DNA of 64,000 bases from JBMDXB01 sp048594885 (GTDB lineage: Bacteria; Acidobacteriota; Vicinamibacteria; Vicinamibacterales; 2-12-FULL-66-21): contig JBMDXB010000157.1 in the NCBI GenBank assembly GCA_048594885.1, positions 1-64,000 on the forward strand. The letters run 5' to 3'. How positions within the stretch are numbered: position 1 is the stretch's first letter; each line of letters starts with the position of its first letter. A model generated the notes under the pieces. The model was not told the origin of the DNA, did not search any database, and worked only from the letters and a program-made list of their open reading frames with translations. Below are positions 48,544 to 58,202 of the stretch, one piece after another. The position numbers were made by a program, and so were the translations under genes.

Positions 48544-51500
48544 TCATTTGGGCAGCATCTCCGACGCGTGAATCGCGATCAGCACCGGGACCTGATACAG
48601 GATGTACGCGAGGTCGGCTGCGCTCGCGTCCTTGCTCCACGACACCTCTTTGTCGTCGACCCACTGCTCGTGTTTTTCCGAGACCTCCCCCGTCGGCTCC
48701 GTCAAGCCGATCGTCGGGGTGTCGTTCTCGATCTGGATGAAGGCCCCGGCCTCGGCGCCGGGCGCCGCGTCGCTCCAGGTGAGATCGTTCCACGTGTTGA
48801 TCTGGCCCTCGCGGTCGATGTCCAGACCGAACCGCGGCTCGCCGGGACGTTCCTTGACGATGAAGAACCAGCCCGGCTTGTCTTTGTCCGGATGATCGCC
48901 GGTGTCACCGCGCGCCTCGAGCGCCGTGAGGTCGAAACCGAAGAAGAAGATGTCGGGCGCGACCTGCGCCTTGTACAGCGGCGTCTTCAGCTTGGCGCGC
49001 GGCGGTTTGTCCAGTTCCGCGGCCGTGAGCTCGACCAGACGACGCTCCTTCGTGCGATCGACGGAGCCGTCCGGATTCTCCTGCCAGCGGGCCTTCTGCG
49101 CGTACACGACCGCCGTCGGGTACTTCTTCAGCAGCTCGCCGCGAATCACCAGCACGAGCTCCTCCTCCACCGTGCCGCCTTCTTCGCGGTTGTCGTGTTC
49201 GCCTAGCCGCGATTCAGGCAGCCACTCGTGCAGCTTGGGAATGTCGCGCAGCTTCTCCTTCAGCGCTTCGTTGCCCAGGTTCGATGTGTCGAGGAAGGTG
49301 CTGACGTCCCAGAACTGCCGGAAATAGCTGCCCATCATGTCGGTCGGATACTCGCGCCACAGCAGCTCGCGCGAGAACTCGTGATTGAGGCCGACCATGT
49401 AGGCTTCGATGAACCGCTGATTCGTCTCGAGGAGCGTGATGCTGTTCTGCTCGATCAGGTTGATATTCGGCAGAAACAGCTCGGCGCTCCGATCGGTGAG
49501 CGGCTTGTACATCGGCACGTCGATGATCGGGTAGGCCATCACCTCGCGCAGCTCGCCGCCGAGCGCCGCGCCGAAGCGCGCCGGAATCTGCAATCCCTGC
49601 ATCACCTGGCGACGGACGGTGATATCCGGGTGGATGGCGCCGAGGGTCGTCTGCGCCAGTGCCTGGATCTGCAACGGCACGCGCTCGGGAGGGCGGCCTG
49701 CCTTCTCGCTGGCGACGAGCAGCGCGTGCGTGTCCTTCAACGCCGTCTTGAACTGAATCGCCTCGCGGCTGTCGCGCGCGCCGCGGGTGGGCTTCACCTC
49801 AGAGGCCGGCGCCGAGATCCGGAAGTCGGGGCTCTCGGGAAGATTGTCGACCGCTTCCGCCGTCTGGTTCTTCTCGAGCGCGGCTTCGAGCGGATCGACG
49901 CGGTGGACGTGATCTTTGATCAGCCAGTAGAGGCCTTTGAAGAGACCGGCGAGGTCTTCGCTGTCGTGGAGCAGGTCGTGGATCGATGTGTGGGTCTCGC
50001 GCGGCGACACGACGCGGATCGCTTCGTCGACGGTCAACACCCCGGCCGGCACCTGTTTCGGCGGCGCGGCCGTGGCCTTGCCGTCGTTGATGCGGCTGAC
50101 CACCGCCGCCACCGGCGCGCGTTGCGCGTCGAACGGCAGCGACGCCACGAGCCGCGCGCGCGGTCTCGCCATCCTCCGGAACGCCGCCGAGACCGCCGCC
50201 GGCTGGACGCGGCTGGTGCGCACGCGGTGGAAGACGGTCGCGCCGTCCGCGACCACGCGCTTCTGCAGCGGCGCGGCCATGTGGAAGAACTTCTCGGTCT
50301 GCACGGTCAACAGCGGCTTCAAGTGGCGCTCGTGCCACCTGAACGCCGTCTCCCGCGCGAACTGCGCGAACCGGATGCGCCGGTTCGCTTCGAGCACGTC
50401 GCCGACCTGTTCCCAGGCGGCGTTCATGTACTCCTCCTGGTTGTCCTGGACGACGCGTGTGCCGAATCCTGCGGGAACGCGGAAGCGCGGATCGAGGTTC
50501 AACTCGTGAACCCAGTTGCCGGCGCTCTGGATCTCTGTGCCGTCGCGCTCTTCGAGCAGACGCGACGTCAATGCGTGCCAGCGTCCGTAGAGAGGAGGGG
50601 TAATCACCGGATCCGGGCTGGTCACGACCCCTGAACCGGTATTCGCCGTCTCCGCCGGTTGTGCCGCGTAATCGTCGGTGAGATTGATCAACGACCCGAG
50701 CGCGCTCTGAAATGCATGCGGGAATGGCCGGAACCACTGGTCGAACGCCGCGACCTCCGCGCGATCCTCGGGCTTCATCGCGTTGACCGGCACTCGCAGC
50801 GCGCCGCCCAGCTTGAGGACGCCATGCAATTCGGGATCGGAGATGCCGGGAATGCGCGAGCCGGGCGTCTGCACGTCCATGTCGCGCGTCCCCACACGCT
50901 TGTCCACCGGCTTCGGCTTCAGCAGCCGCACCAGGTACTCGAAGTCGCCGATGGTGCCGGTTCGAAAGAACCAGCGGAAGTAGACCGGGTAATGCGCCGG
51001 CTCTTTGCGGTTCGCATAGTCGACCCACGCGGAGTGCGTCGCGTTCGGCAGGCCGGCGAAATCGAGACCGAGGCCGGCGAGCCGCCCGCTCTCGAACGTG
51101 GGGATCAGGAACGCGTGGTACGCGGCGTTGTCGGCGAGGCGGCGCGGGCACATCAGCCGCGCGCACGCCAGATCCGCATTCTCGCGTAGCACGTTCTGGA
51201 ACGCGGGCAGCACCGCGCTCATGTCCGTCGACAGGATTGCCGCCGACAGCGGCCGGTTCACGTGGACGTGCGCCCAGGCCCAGAGTTGATCGGCCGGCGG
51301 GAACATCTCCGCGGCGTTGCCCTTGACGCGAATGTAGGACAGCGGCCGGTTCGGCGACGTCGGCCCTTCGTCGAATTCATCCGCGGTCTCGTCCTTGCGC
51401 AGCACGACGAGCGCGAGCCAGGGACGCAGCCGCGTCCGCGATCCGTCGGGCGCAGCGGGCGTGTAGCGCCAGGGAAAGTCTTCGTCGTAGAACTCGACGA

Positions 51501-51780
51501 ACGGCAGATAGTTCGACTCGAAATTCGTGATCCAGTTGCGGGGCTCCGTGCGGACGATGGCGCGCGACTCGATGCCGAGGATGTCGCCGGGCCCGTAGAG
51601 GTCGACGTTCTTGGTGATCGGCTGCGTGATCGGCGGCGAGGCCTCTCCCGCCAGTTCCAGGCCGACGGCGATCTTCGCGCGCAGGGTGACGCTCGCGTCG
51701 CCGTCCGCCGACGCGATCTGGTTGGCGATCCCCTGCCGCAGCCAGGGCAGAAACGAATACGTGGCGATCGGCGCGCTCAT
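48544..51780 (-). CDS. Large operon gene 4: unknown 1078-residue protein
   Basis: The N-terminal motif is TYSFLPWLRQGIANQI, followed near residue 60 by LYGPGDILGIESRAIVRTEPRN and near 85 by NYLPFVEFYDEDFPWRYTPA, then RLRPWLALVVLRKDE. I recall this arrangement from an unnamed conserved family, without a function. The rest is rich in Arg/Pro with helical segments and ends in ILYQVPVLIAIHASEMLPK. There is no signal peptide. The ATG at 51780 overlaps the stop of gene 3 as ATGA (4 bp), so translation is coupled. A longer open frame extends further upstream inside gene 3, but it is an out-of-frame shadow. Confidence 0.75.
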   Translation of the reverse strand: MSAPIATYSFLPWLRQGIANQIASADGDASVTLRAKIAVGLELAGEASPPITQPITKNVDLYGPGDILGIESRAIVRTEPRNWITNFESNYLPFVEFYDEDFPWRYTPAAPDGSRTRLRPWLALVVLRKDETADEFDEGPTSPNRPLSYIRVKGNAAEMFPPADQLWAWAHVHVNRPLSAAILSTDMSAVLPAFQNVLRENADLACARLMCPRRLADNAAYHAFLIPTFESGRLAGLGLDFAGLPNATHSAWVDYANRKEPAHYPVYFRWFFRTGTIGDFEYLVRLLKPKPVDKRVGTRDMDVQTPGSRIPGISDPELHGVLKLGGALRVPVNAMKPEDRAEVAAFDQWFRPFPHAFQSALGSLINLTDDYAAQPAETANTGSGVVTSPDPVITPPLYGRWHALTSRLLEERDGTEIQSAGNWVHELNLDPRFRVPAGFGTRVVQDNQEEYMNAAWEQVGDVLEANRRIRFAQFARETAFRWHERHLKPLLTVQTEKFFHMAAPLQKRVVADGATVFHRVRTSRVQPAAVSAAFRRMARPRARLVASLPFDAQRAPVAAVVSRINDGKATAAPPKQVPAGVLTVDEAIRVVSPRETHTSIHDLLHDSEDLAGLFKGLYWLIKDHVHRVDPLEAALEKNQTAEAVDNLPESPDFRISAPASEVKPTRGARDSREAIQFKTALKDTHALLVASEKAGRPPERVPLQIQALAQTTLGAIHPDITVRRQVMQGLQIPARFGAALGGELREVMAYPIIDVPMYKPLTDRSAELFLPNINLIEQNSITLLETNQRFIEAYMVGLNHEFSRELLWREYPTDMMGSYFRQFWDVSTFLDTSNLGNEALKEKLRDIPKLHEWLPESRLGEHDNREEGGTVEEELVLVIRGELLKKYPTAVVYAQKARWQENPDGSVDRTKERRLVELTAAELDKPPRAKLKTPLYKAQVAPDIFFFGFDLTALEARGDTGDHPDKDKPGWFFIVKERPGEPRFGLDIDREGQINTWNDLTWSDAAPGAEAGAFIQIENDTPTIGLTEPTGEVSEKHEQWVDDKEVSWSKDASAADLAYILYQVPVLIAIHASEMLPK

Positions 51781-54700
51781 GCGGCGACCTCGTGGTGCGG
51801 GATGACGTGCAGCGAGTCGGCCAGCGCCGGATCGTCGGCAACCGCCCGCGCCACGAACTGGTTGGCCATCGCCGCGCTCGAGAACGTCGCCTCGCTGGAA
51901 AACGCCTGGTTGGTGCTGGTGAGCGCGACGGTGTAGCTGTTGGGCGTCACCTTGATCTTCTCGTCGAACGGGTTCAGCTTGGCGCGCGAGGCCTTCGAGA
52001 GCGGCGAGAGCGCGACGGCGTTCCCGGCGAGGAAGTGGTTGAACAGCGCACCCGAGAAGAGCGTGAATCGGCGGATGAACCGCTTGAAGTTGTTGTCGAT
52101 GATGATCTCCTCGTAGCGAAGCACGCGCCGCACCGCCTTGCCCGACGCCAGGTCCTGCGCCGCGACCCCCAGCTCCAGGCCGCCGTGCAGCGGCTCGAAC
52201 GCCGGCAGCGACAGCTTCTTCGCATCGTCCATGTTCTGGTACTGCGCGAGGGCGAACGACTCGAGCGCATCGGCCCGCTTGGCCAGTCCGGCGCCCGTCA
52301 CGCGCAGCGTGAACTGCTTCGCGTCGCTCGGTGACTGGCTGCCGACCTTGTCCAGATGGAGATCGAGCGGCACCGTCTTCTGGCTGACGCGCAGCGCGCC
52401 GACCGGATGCAGGACGAGCGCGGCCGCATCGTCCAGCTTGCGCAGCGTGACGAGCAGGTTCGTCGCGGGCGGCGGCAGCGCCTTCCAGTTCGCGGCCTTG
52501 TCCAGCTCCGCGGCGAGCAGCGGCATCACGGCGACGGGCGGCAGCGCCGTGTTCCGCGTCTCGCCCCAGGTGATGTCGAAGTCGGCGGAGATCTCGAAGA
52601 ACAGCAGCGAGATCGAGCCGCTGCCGCGGGCGCGCCACGGCGTCGGTCCCTCGAGCGCGAACTGCAGGCGGATGCTGAAGAGCCCCACGCCGAACGCGCG
52701 CAGTGAGACGGACGCCGAAATCTGGATGATGAAATAGAACGGCGAGAACTGGAACAGCGCGTCGAACGCAATGTGCCCCTGAATGCCGAAATCGTCGAAG
52801 CCGAACACGAGCTCCGCGGCGCAGCCGAACTGCAGCGTGTTGGTGGTGATGGCGAAGTAGGCCTCGGCGCGGATCCGCGCCGTGGGCGTGTTCGACAGGT
52901 TCACCGCGATCCGCTTCGGCGACGGAAACGGCAGCGGCGGCGGGCTGAACTGCACGTGGAACCCGCCCAGCGACAGCACGAAATTCGCATCGTCGCCGAA
53001 GGCCACCAGCAGGCCCATTTCGCCTTCGATGGTCATGAACAGGATGCGGGATTCGAACAGCGCGGCGAAGAAATAGAGGCGCTTGCGATCGAATTCGATG
53101 GCGCCCGCGAAGTTGACCTGCAGCAGGATGAGGGCCGCGTCGGGCGACGGAATCGCGACCCGCAGCACGCCGATGATCGCGATGTTGCCCGGGATCTCGA
53201 TGATGATCCCGAGCGAGATGCTGACGAGCGTCGGCGTGCCCCATCCGAGCTTCGCCATCGGGCCGATCAGGAACGTGCCTTCCTGCGGCGGGAAGATCGC
53301 GCGCAGGTCGCTGATGATCCGCGGGGCGTTCGCGACGACGTCCTGCGGAAACATGATGCTGTTGATGGCGCCGGTGCGGACCCCTTCCATCAACGGCTGC
53401 AGGCGCATCGTCCGATTGAGGCCGATCAGACCGCCGACGCCGATCAGGGTGAAGCCGAAGCCGAGCTGAATGCCGGTTCCGAATTCGGCGGTGATGATGA
53501 TGAGGAGGGAGAAGCCCTTCGATCCGTCGGGCATCTTGGTCGTGATCAGCCCGATCGCCTTCAGGTTGATCACGCCGCTGAACACAAGCTCCAGTGCGCC
53601 GGCGTATTCCTCGCGATCGAAATCGAAGAACAGATACCCGCCGCCTTTCACCACACCCGCGTCGAGCGACAGGCCGACGCCGTTTGGCGGCTTGAACCCG
53701 ATATCGATGTTGGCCGGTCCGAGATTTCCCTGCTCGAACTGCAACGCCGCCGTGAGGCCGATGTTTTCGACGACCGCCTTCAACGGCCCGAGCTCGGCTC
53801 GAATGACGACGCCGGCGTCGAGCTTCAACTCGCCGTCAGCCGGTCCCAGCGCGAGCCGCATGCCATCGAGCTTGATCGGACCCAGATCGACATGGGCCGG
53901 AAGCTCGATCGCGAGCTGCGCGCCGCCACGAACGGTGAACCCTCCAAGCAGGCTGTAGCCGAGCGCGAGTTGCGCTTCGGCCTGGAGGTTGACGCCGGAG
54001 AGGATCGTGCTGAGGAAGCCGTCGCCTTCATCGCCTTTGACGACCAGCCGGATCGCCTGAATCTGCCCTTCGACGCCGACATCGAGCGTGCCCTGCGGAT
54101 TGCCAGCAAACCACGACGCGCCGAGCCCCTGCACCGCGAGGCGCGTGCCGCCGGCCGACCCGACGATGATCAGCTCCTCGGACCGATCGGCCTTCTCGCG
54201 GATCAGGATCTCCGTCCTGAAGGCGCCGGTGAGGCCCAGGATGCCTTCCGCGTTGAACGGCGGACGGATGACGAGGCCGACGCCCTTGATGTCGCCCGAG
54301 GATTGAAACACCAGCTCGCCACGATCGCACACGCCGAACTCGAAGGTCGACGTTCCCAGGAGATACGGCAGCAGCGCGAACCCGGCCTTCTTCGCCCCCT
54401 GGGCATCGGCCGGAGAGAACGTGATGCCAAACTGCGCGTAGGTTTCCGGCGTGAAGCCCTGCTGAAAGATCGGAAAGCGAAGTTCCTTCAGATCCGAACT
54501 GCTGTTGCCGAGAATCGCCTTGGTGGTGTCCGACTGATCGTAGAGACCGCCCGGGAGGTTCATGATGCGCATCAGCTTTTCCATGCGCACGAGAGCCTTC
54601 GAGCTGTCGACGGCGGTGTTCCAGTGGTACACCTCCTCGAGGAGTTGCGACGGCTGTGTGAGCGCCGTCCCGAACCGGTCCCAGTTGATCCGCCGCTTCG

Positions 54701-55163
54701 GCTCGCCGGCCGGCGGCGATTCCTCGTGTTCGATGAGCCCGGTCAGGTGCAGCAGCGCGTGCGCCTCGCCGCGCTGCTTGTCGAGATAATCGAGGATCAG
54801 GAAATCGGTGAGGCGGCGCGCGAGCTCGCCGACGTCGCCGGCGCCACCACCGCCGCCGCCCTGCAACTGTTGCTGGAGTTGCGCGATCGCCTCCGCGGTC
54901 GCCGCCAGCCGCGCCAGCAGGTTCACCGCGGCCGCGGCTTTTGCCGCGTCGCCGGATGCCTCCGTGAGCTGCCGGATGGCCGCGATCAGCTCGTTCGCCT
55001 GTCCGGCGACGGCGTTCATCGCGCCGCCGACCGATCCGGGGGTGAACGAATATCCGAGCTGCGCGAGGAAGCCGGCCGCCTGCTGCGGCGTCCTGATGTC
55101 GCGCAGCGGAGCGAGCGCCACCGCCGCCTGCGTCAACACCGAGCTCAGGGCGTCCTGTGCCAT
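51777..55163 (-). CDS. Large operon gene 3: DUF6603-like beta-rich protein
   Basis: A protein of 1128 residues. The first 160 residues are helical with Gln/Gly-rich linkers (QLQQQLQGGGGGG). From about 250 to 900 the sequence is an extended run of alternating hydrophobic strands and Gly-rich turns (GVGLVIRPPFNAEGILGLTGAF, FLSTILSGVNLQAEAQLALGYSLLGGF, GGYLFFDFDREEYAGALELVFSGVINL, FSLLIIITAEFGTGIQLGFGFTLIGVGGLIGL). This resembles DUF6603, a family present in bacteria and fungi with no known role. No signal peptide is present despite the membrane-barrel-like strands. It is flanked by genes 2 (9 bp) and 4 (overlap). Confidence 0.8.
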   Translation of the reverse strand: MAQDALSSVLTQAAVALAPLRDIRTPQQAAGFLAQLGYSFTPGSVGGAMNAVAGQANELIAAIRQLTEASGDAAKAAAAVNLLARLAATAEAIAQLQQQLQGGGGGGAGDVGELARRLTDFLILDYLDKQRGEAHALLHLTGLIEHEESPPAGEPKRRINWDRFGTALTQPSQLLEEVYHWNTAVDSSKALVRMEKLMRIMNLPGGLYDQSDTTKAILGNSSSDLKELRFPIFQQGFTPETYAQFGITFSPADAQGAKKAGFALLPYLLGTSTFEFGVCDRGELVFQSSGDIKGVGLVIRPPFNAEGILGLTGAFRTEILIREKADRSEELIIVGSAGGTRLAVQGLGASWFAGNPQGTLDVGVEGQIQAIRLVVKGDEGDGFLSTILSGVNLQAEAQLALGYSLLGGFTVRGGAQLAIELPAHVDLGPIKLDGMRLALGPADGELKLDAGVVIRAELGPLKAVVENIGLTAALQFEQGNLGPANIDIGFKPPNGVGLSLDAGVVKGGGYLFFDFDREEYAGALELVFSGVINLKAIGLITTKMPDGSKGFSLLIIITAEFGTGIQLGFGFTLIGVGGLIGLNRTMRLQPLMEGVRTGAINSIMFPQDVVANAPRIISDLRAIFPPQEGTFLIGPMAKLGWGTPTLVSISLGIIIEIPGNIAIIGVLRVAIPSPDAALILLQVNFAGAIEFDRKRLYFFAALFESRILFMTIEGEMGLLVAFGDDANFVLSLGGFHVQFSPPPLPFPSPKRIAVNLSNTPTARIRAEAYFAITTNTLQFGCAAELVFGFDDFGIQGHIAFDALFQFSPFYFIIQISASVSLRAFGVGLFSIRLQFALEGPTPWRARGSGSISLLFFEISADFDITWGETRNTALPPVAVMPLLAAELDKAANWKALPPPATNLLVTLRKLDDAAALVLHPVGALRVSQKTVPLDLHLDKVGSQSPSDAKQFTLRVTGAGLAKRADALESFALAQYQNMDDAKKLSLPAFEPLHGGLELGVAAQDLASGKAVRRVLRYEEIIIDNNFKRFIRRFTLFSGALFNHFLAGNAVALSPLSKASRAKLNPFDEKIKVTPNSYTVALTSTNQAFSSEATFSSAAMANQFVARAVADDPALADSLHVIPHHEVAA

Positions 55164-55172
55164 GACGGTTCC

Positions 55173-57203
55173 TCAGAACGGACCCGGCGCGCCGACGGTG
55201 CGGACTTTGTCCATGTAATCCGGATGCGGACACGTGGCGACACCGGTGGGCCCGGCCGCGCCCCGCTCGACCATCATCTGCAGGTGAGTCGCGTCCGTGT
55301 CGGTGACGTGCATGCTGCCGAAGCGGTTTCCCGCCGGCAGCGGTTCAGCCCAGAGGAGCGGAGGCCACAGCCGGTACTCGGCGTCCGCGTTGGCGCCACC
55401 CAGGACGACGAGACGGTTGTGCGTCACCGTGACGGCGTGATTGGCGTCCTCCATTTCGGTCGTGCCGAAGATGAAAACCGGCAGACCGATCTGCAGCATG
55501 TAATAGCGCAGGCCGGGATCCGCGGCATCCTCGATCCGCGCTTTCACCGCGTCCATGAACTGACGCGCCGGCGCGAGCTGGTTCGCTTCGAGGAACGTGA
55601 CGAGCGCGGTCTGATATCCGGTGATGATCTCCCCCGTCAGGGTTGCCGGCGGAGCCGCGGGAACCACTGATTGCCCGAGATCGTTGTTGATCGTGCGCAA
55701 CTGGTTGAACAGCGCCGTCAGCTGCGCCGCTGGCGTCGTCGTGTTCGCGACAGCGAGGAGATGCGGCGCCCACCCATTGAGCTTCGCGGTGAGAAACGTA
55801 TCGAGGGTCGTGAGCGCCGCGGCCGATGGAACCGAGGCCGGCGCCACGCGGAACAGATCCACGATACGCGCGATCGTGTCGCGGAACGTGAGCGTGGTGA
55901 AGTTCGCAAGGCCCGGCAGCGTCTGGAACGGGGCGTGAAGCGCGGGGATGTTCGCACGCCAGGCCAGACGGCAGAACGCGACGGCGTTCGCCGTCAGCAG
56001 CGTGGTCCAGAAATCCTTGTGCGCCGGATCGATGCGCGAGCGGCGCGACCAGTCGTCGAAGCCCGCCTGGATCTCCGCGGCGTTGGCCCCTGTCGTCAGC
56101 AGCGTGCGGATCGCGGCGTTGGTGGCCGGCTGGTCCACCGGACAACGGCCGAAGAACTGGAAATGCCGCGGACCGGTCACGACCGGCAGATGGTCCGCGC
56201 GTCCGAAGAAACGCTGCAGCGCCCGCAGGTAATCCTCGGTATCTCCCGCGCGGCAGCCGCGAATGTCGATGACCGAGTTCTCGTCGAACCGGCGGCGGGT
56301 CGTTTCCAGATTCGCGCGAAAGTTGTTGCCGAGCGCCGTCAAGGCGCGCTCGGCAACGGTGAACTGGTCGAACTGTCCGGTCGGGAAAGTCGCCGTCACG
56401 CCAGTCGCGCGGAAATCCGCAAGTGTCATCCCTTCGATCGCCGTTCGAAGCGCGTCGAGATGGCCCTGGTTGACCGTGCCGGCAATCAACGGCGCTCCCG
56501 CGGCGTTCGCCATGAAGACGAGAGCGTTGCGCAGTGTGGTGCGCTGCTGGTTTGTCAGCGCCGTGCCGTCGCGGGTGACAAGCCCGAGGTTCAACAACAT
56601 GAGATCGGCCGCGAAGCGCATGAACTCGTCGAGCGCCGCCGGTGGATTGGTGCCGAACGGCGTCAGCGGGTTCGGCGTGTTCGCGCGGATCGCGGTCCGT
56701 GCCGCGCCGAGATTCCAGCCGAAGAAGTGACCGCTCCTGCCGAGGATGGCCTGCAGCCCGGCGATGTCGTTCTGCGCAAAGCCATTCAGCCATTCCTGAT
56801 TCACCTGGAAGACAGCGCCGGCCGCCGGCCCTTCGAACATCGCCGCCGCCAGCGCCTGCGGATGCGCGTGCGTGACGATGCGCATGCGTGGGATGCGCGT
56901 CGTCGCCGCGGCGAGCTGCACCAGCAGGTGTTCGATCGAGCGGATGGTGGACGGCTGAAGTCCGCAATTCGTGTGGTAGGTGTTGGCGCCGTTGATGAAG
57001 GCGTCGGCGGCGATGCGCCTCTCGACGATGAACGTCAGAGTCGGAACGTGCTCGGGACTGCCGTCGAACGGCTGCGGTCCCGCCGGGCCCGTCGGCGCGC
57101 CGGCCCCTCCCGGCGTGGCTCCCGGCCCTCCAGCCTGGTTCGGCTGGACGCCTTGAACGTTCGCCTCGGCCGCGGGCCGTTTCTCCGTCGTCGTGCTGCA
57201 CAT
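55173..57203 (-). CDS. Large operon gene 2: caspase-like (clan CD) candidate of 676 residues
   Basis: After a Pro/Gly-rich first 50 residues, a globular region begins (PTLTFIVERRIAADAF). Two motifs recall clan CD peptidases: a hydrophobic strand ending in RIVTHAHP (His112/His114), and another ending in VIDIRGCRAGDTEDYLRAL (Cys317). The order His then Cys fits caspase-like folds. The 200-residue spacing is much longer than usual and is filled with helices. The following GPRHFQFFGRC resembles the usual segment after the Cys in some bacterial caspase-like families. No search was made, so catalysis is unproven. There is no signal peptide. It starts 3 bp after gene 1. Confidence 0.68.
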   Translation of the reverse strand: MCSTTTEKRPAAEANVQGVQPNQAGGPGATPGGAGAPTGPAGPQPFDGSPEHVPTLTFIVERRIAADAFINGANTYHTNCGLQPSTIRSIEHLLVQLAAATTRIPRMRIVTHAHPQALAAAMFEGPAAGAVFQVNQEWLNGFAQNDIAGLQAILGRSGHFFGWNLGAARTAIRANTPNPLTPFGTNPPAALDEFMRFAADLMLLNLGLVTRDGTALTNQQRTTLRNALVFMANAAGAPLIAGTVNQGHLDALRTAIEGMTLADFRATGVTATFPTGQFDQFTVAERALTALGNNFRANLETTRRRFDENSVIDIRGCRAGDTEDYLRALQRFFGRADHLPVVTGPRHFQFFGRCPVDQPATNAAIRTLLTTGANAAEIQAGFDDWSRRSRIDPAHKDFWTTLLTANAVAFCRLAWRANIPALHAPFQTLPGLANFTTLTFRDTIARIVDLFRVAPASVPSAAALTTLDTFLTAKLNGWAPHLLAVANTTTPAAQLTALFNQLRTINNDLGQSVVPAAPPATLTGEIITGYQTALVTFLEANQLAPARQFMDAVKARIEDAADPGLRYYMLQIGLPVFIFGTTEMEDANHAVTVTHNRLVVLGGANADAEYRLWPPLLWAEPLPAGNRFGSMHVTDTDATHLQMMVERGAAGPTGVATCPHPDYMDKVRTVGAPGPF

Positions 57204-57206
57204 CGG

Positions 57207-58202
57207 TCAGCGCCGCAGCGGCCCTCCTCGATAGTGCTGAATGATCCGGTGCGCGCGCGTGGCCGACATCCCCGTGAGCACGTCGTTGAAAGGTGTCCCG
57301 GGGAAATACCGCTCGCGCAGCGCCTCGAGAACCCGCGCGCAGTGCACGATGTTGCTCTTGGGGAACCGCGCGATGTTGAAGAGATCGATGCGCGCGTCCT
57401 CGTCGAGCGATTGCAGGCGCTGGCGCAGTTCCTCGTCGGCCAGCGCGTGCTCGGAGGGCGGCTCGGGGAGCTCGGTCCAATCGATCAGTGTCGCGCCACC
57501 GTTGTGCGGTTCGTTCATCGCGAGCAGCGCGAGACGCAGTCCGCTGACGCCGACTTCCTGGGCCGCCAGCGATCCGAAGTTCGCCGCGCCGCTGTTCAGC
57601 GAGTCGGCGACTGCCGCCGCGTGACGCTTTCGTTCCGCGGGCGTGCGCCGCAGCGCCCCGTCCGATACCGTCGCGAACACGAATTTCTGAAACGAGTTGT
57701 CGCTCTCCGGCGCCGCGAGCGCGACGCCCTGGTAGTACGGGTTGTGATCGTTCACCAGCTCGCGCGCCACGTCCGGGTTCGCGACGGTCGGGCCCACCTC
57801 GTTGGTTGCCGCCGCGATCATCGCTTCGAGCTCGGCGCTCGGCTGGACGATGTCCTGGGCGAGCGAGAGCGTGGCCTGCTCGGCATCACCCGCGCCGAGC
57901 AGCCGCACCGCAATCTGCACGACGCCCGTCGCGTGGGGCGTGTAGGCAATCTCCCCGGCGTCGGTGCGGTGCGTCTCGGGCGTGCCGCCGTTCTCGGTGA
58001 AGGACCAGTCGAACGACTCCGTCGATCCAGCGAGGCCTGCGTCCGTGACGATGACGACGTAGGTGTTTTCGCGGTTGATGACGAGCGGGTTGCTGATGAA
58101 TGAGATGAGCACCGCGCGTCCATCGGCGGCAGGCGCAGCTTGCCCGAGCTGCGAGGCATCGTGGCCGGTTGGCAGCCGGCTCTCCGTTTTGCGAACGCTC
58201 AT
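57207..58202 (-). CDS. Large operon gene 1: unknown protein with Ig-like N-terminal part
   Basis: A protein of 331 residues, first in transcription order. Residues about 30-115 look like a beta-sandwich resembling a PKD or Ig-like domain (NRENTYVVIVTDAGLAGSTESFDWSFTENGG, TGVVQIAVRLL). The rest is helical with conserved-looking Asn, His and Arg residues (AAQEVGVSGLRLALLAMNEPHNGG, LFNIARFPKSNIVHCARVLEALRERYFPGTPF). There is no export signal. A GATAAT-like box lies on the minus strand at 58246-58241, but a convincing -35 is absent. The next gene starts 3 bp downstream. It is probably the entry point of the operon's transcript. Confidence 0.72.
   Translation of the reverse strand: MSVRKTESRLPTGHDASQLGQAAPAADGRAVLISFISNPLVINRENTYVVIVTDAGLAGSTESFDWSFTENGGTPETHRTDAGEIAYTPHATGVVQIAVRLLGAGDAEQATLSLAQDIVQPSAELEAMIAAATNEVGPTVANPDVARELVNDHNPYYQGVALAAPESDNSFQKFVFATVSDGALRRTPAERKRHAAAVADSLNSGAANFGSLAAQEVGVSGLRLALLAMNEPHNGGATLIDWTELPEPPSEHALADEELRQRLQSLDEDARIDLFNIARFPKSNIVHCARVLEALRERYFPGTPFNDVLTGMSATRAHRIIQHYRGGPLRR

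Noticed and set aside
48544..53244. Extending gene 4 of the large operon upstream to 53244
   Set aside because: The extra part is out of frame with gene 3 and reads as low-complexity shadow; the ATG at 51780 with the ATGA overlap and the TYSFLPWLRQG start is preferred.
52773..55670. Long plus-strand frame opposite the DUF6603-like gene
   Set aside because: Same pattern: highly charged, no start context and no motif, in the antisense phase of a supported gene.
28911..58202. Type VI secretion, contractile injection or prophage island, suggested by DUF2235 and the giant proteins
   Set aside because: No sheath, tube, baseplate, spike, VgrG, Hcp, PAAR, integrase or capsid gene is present in the interval.
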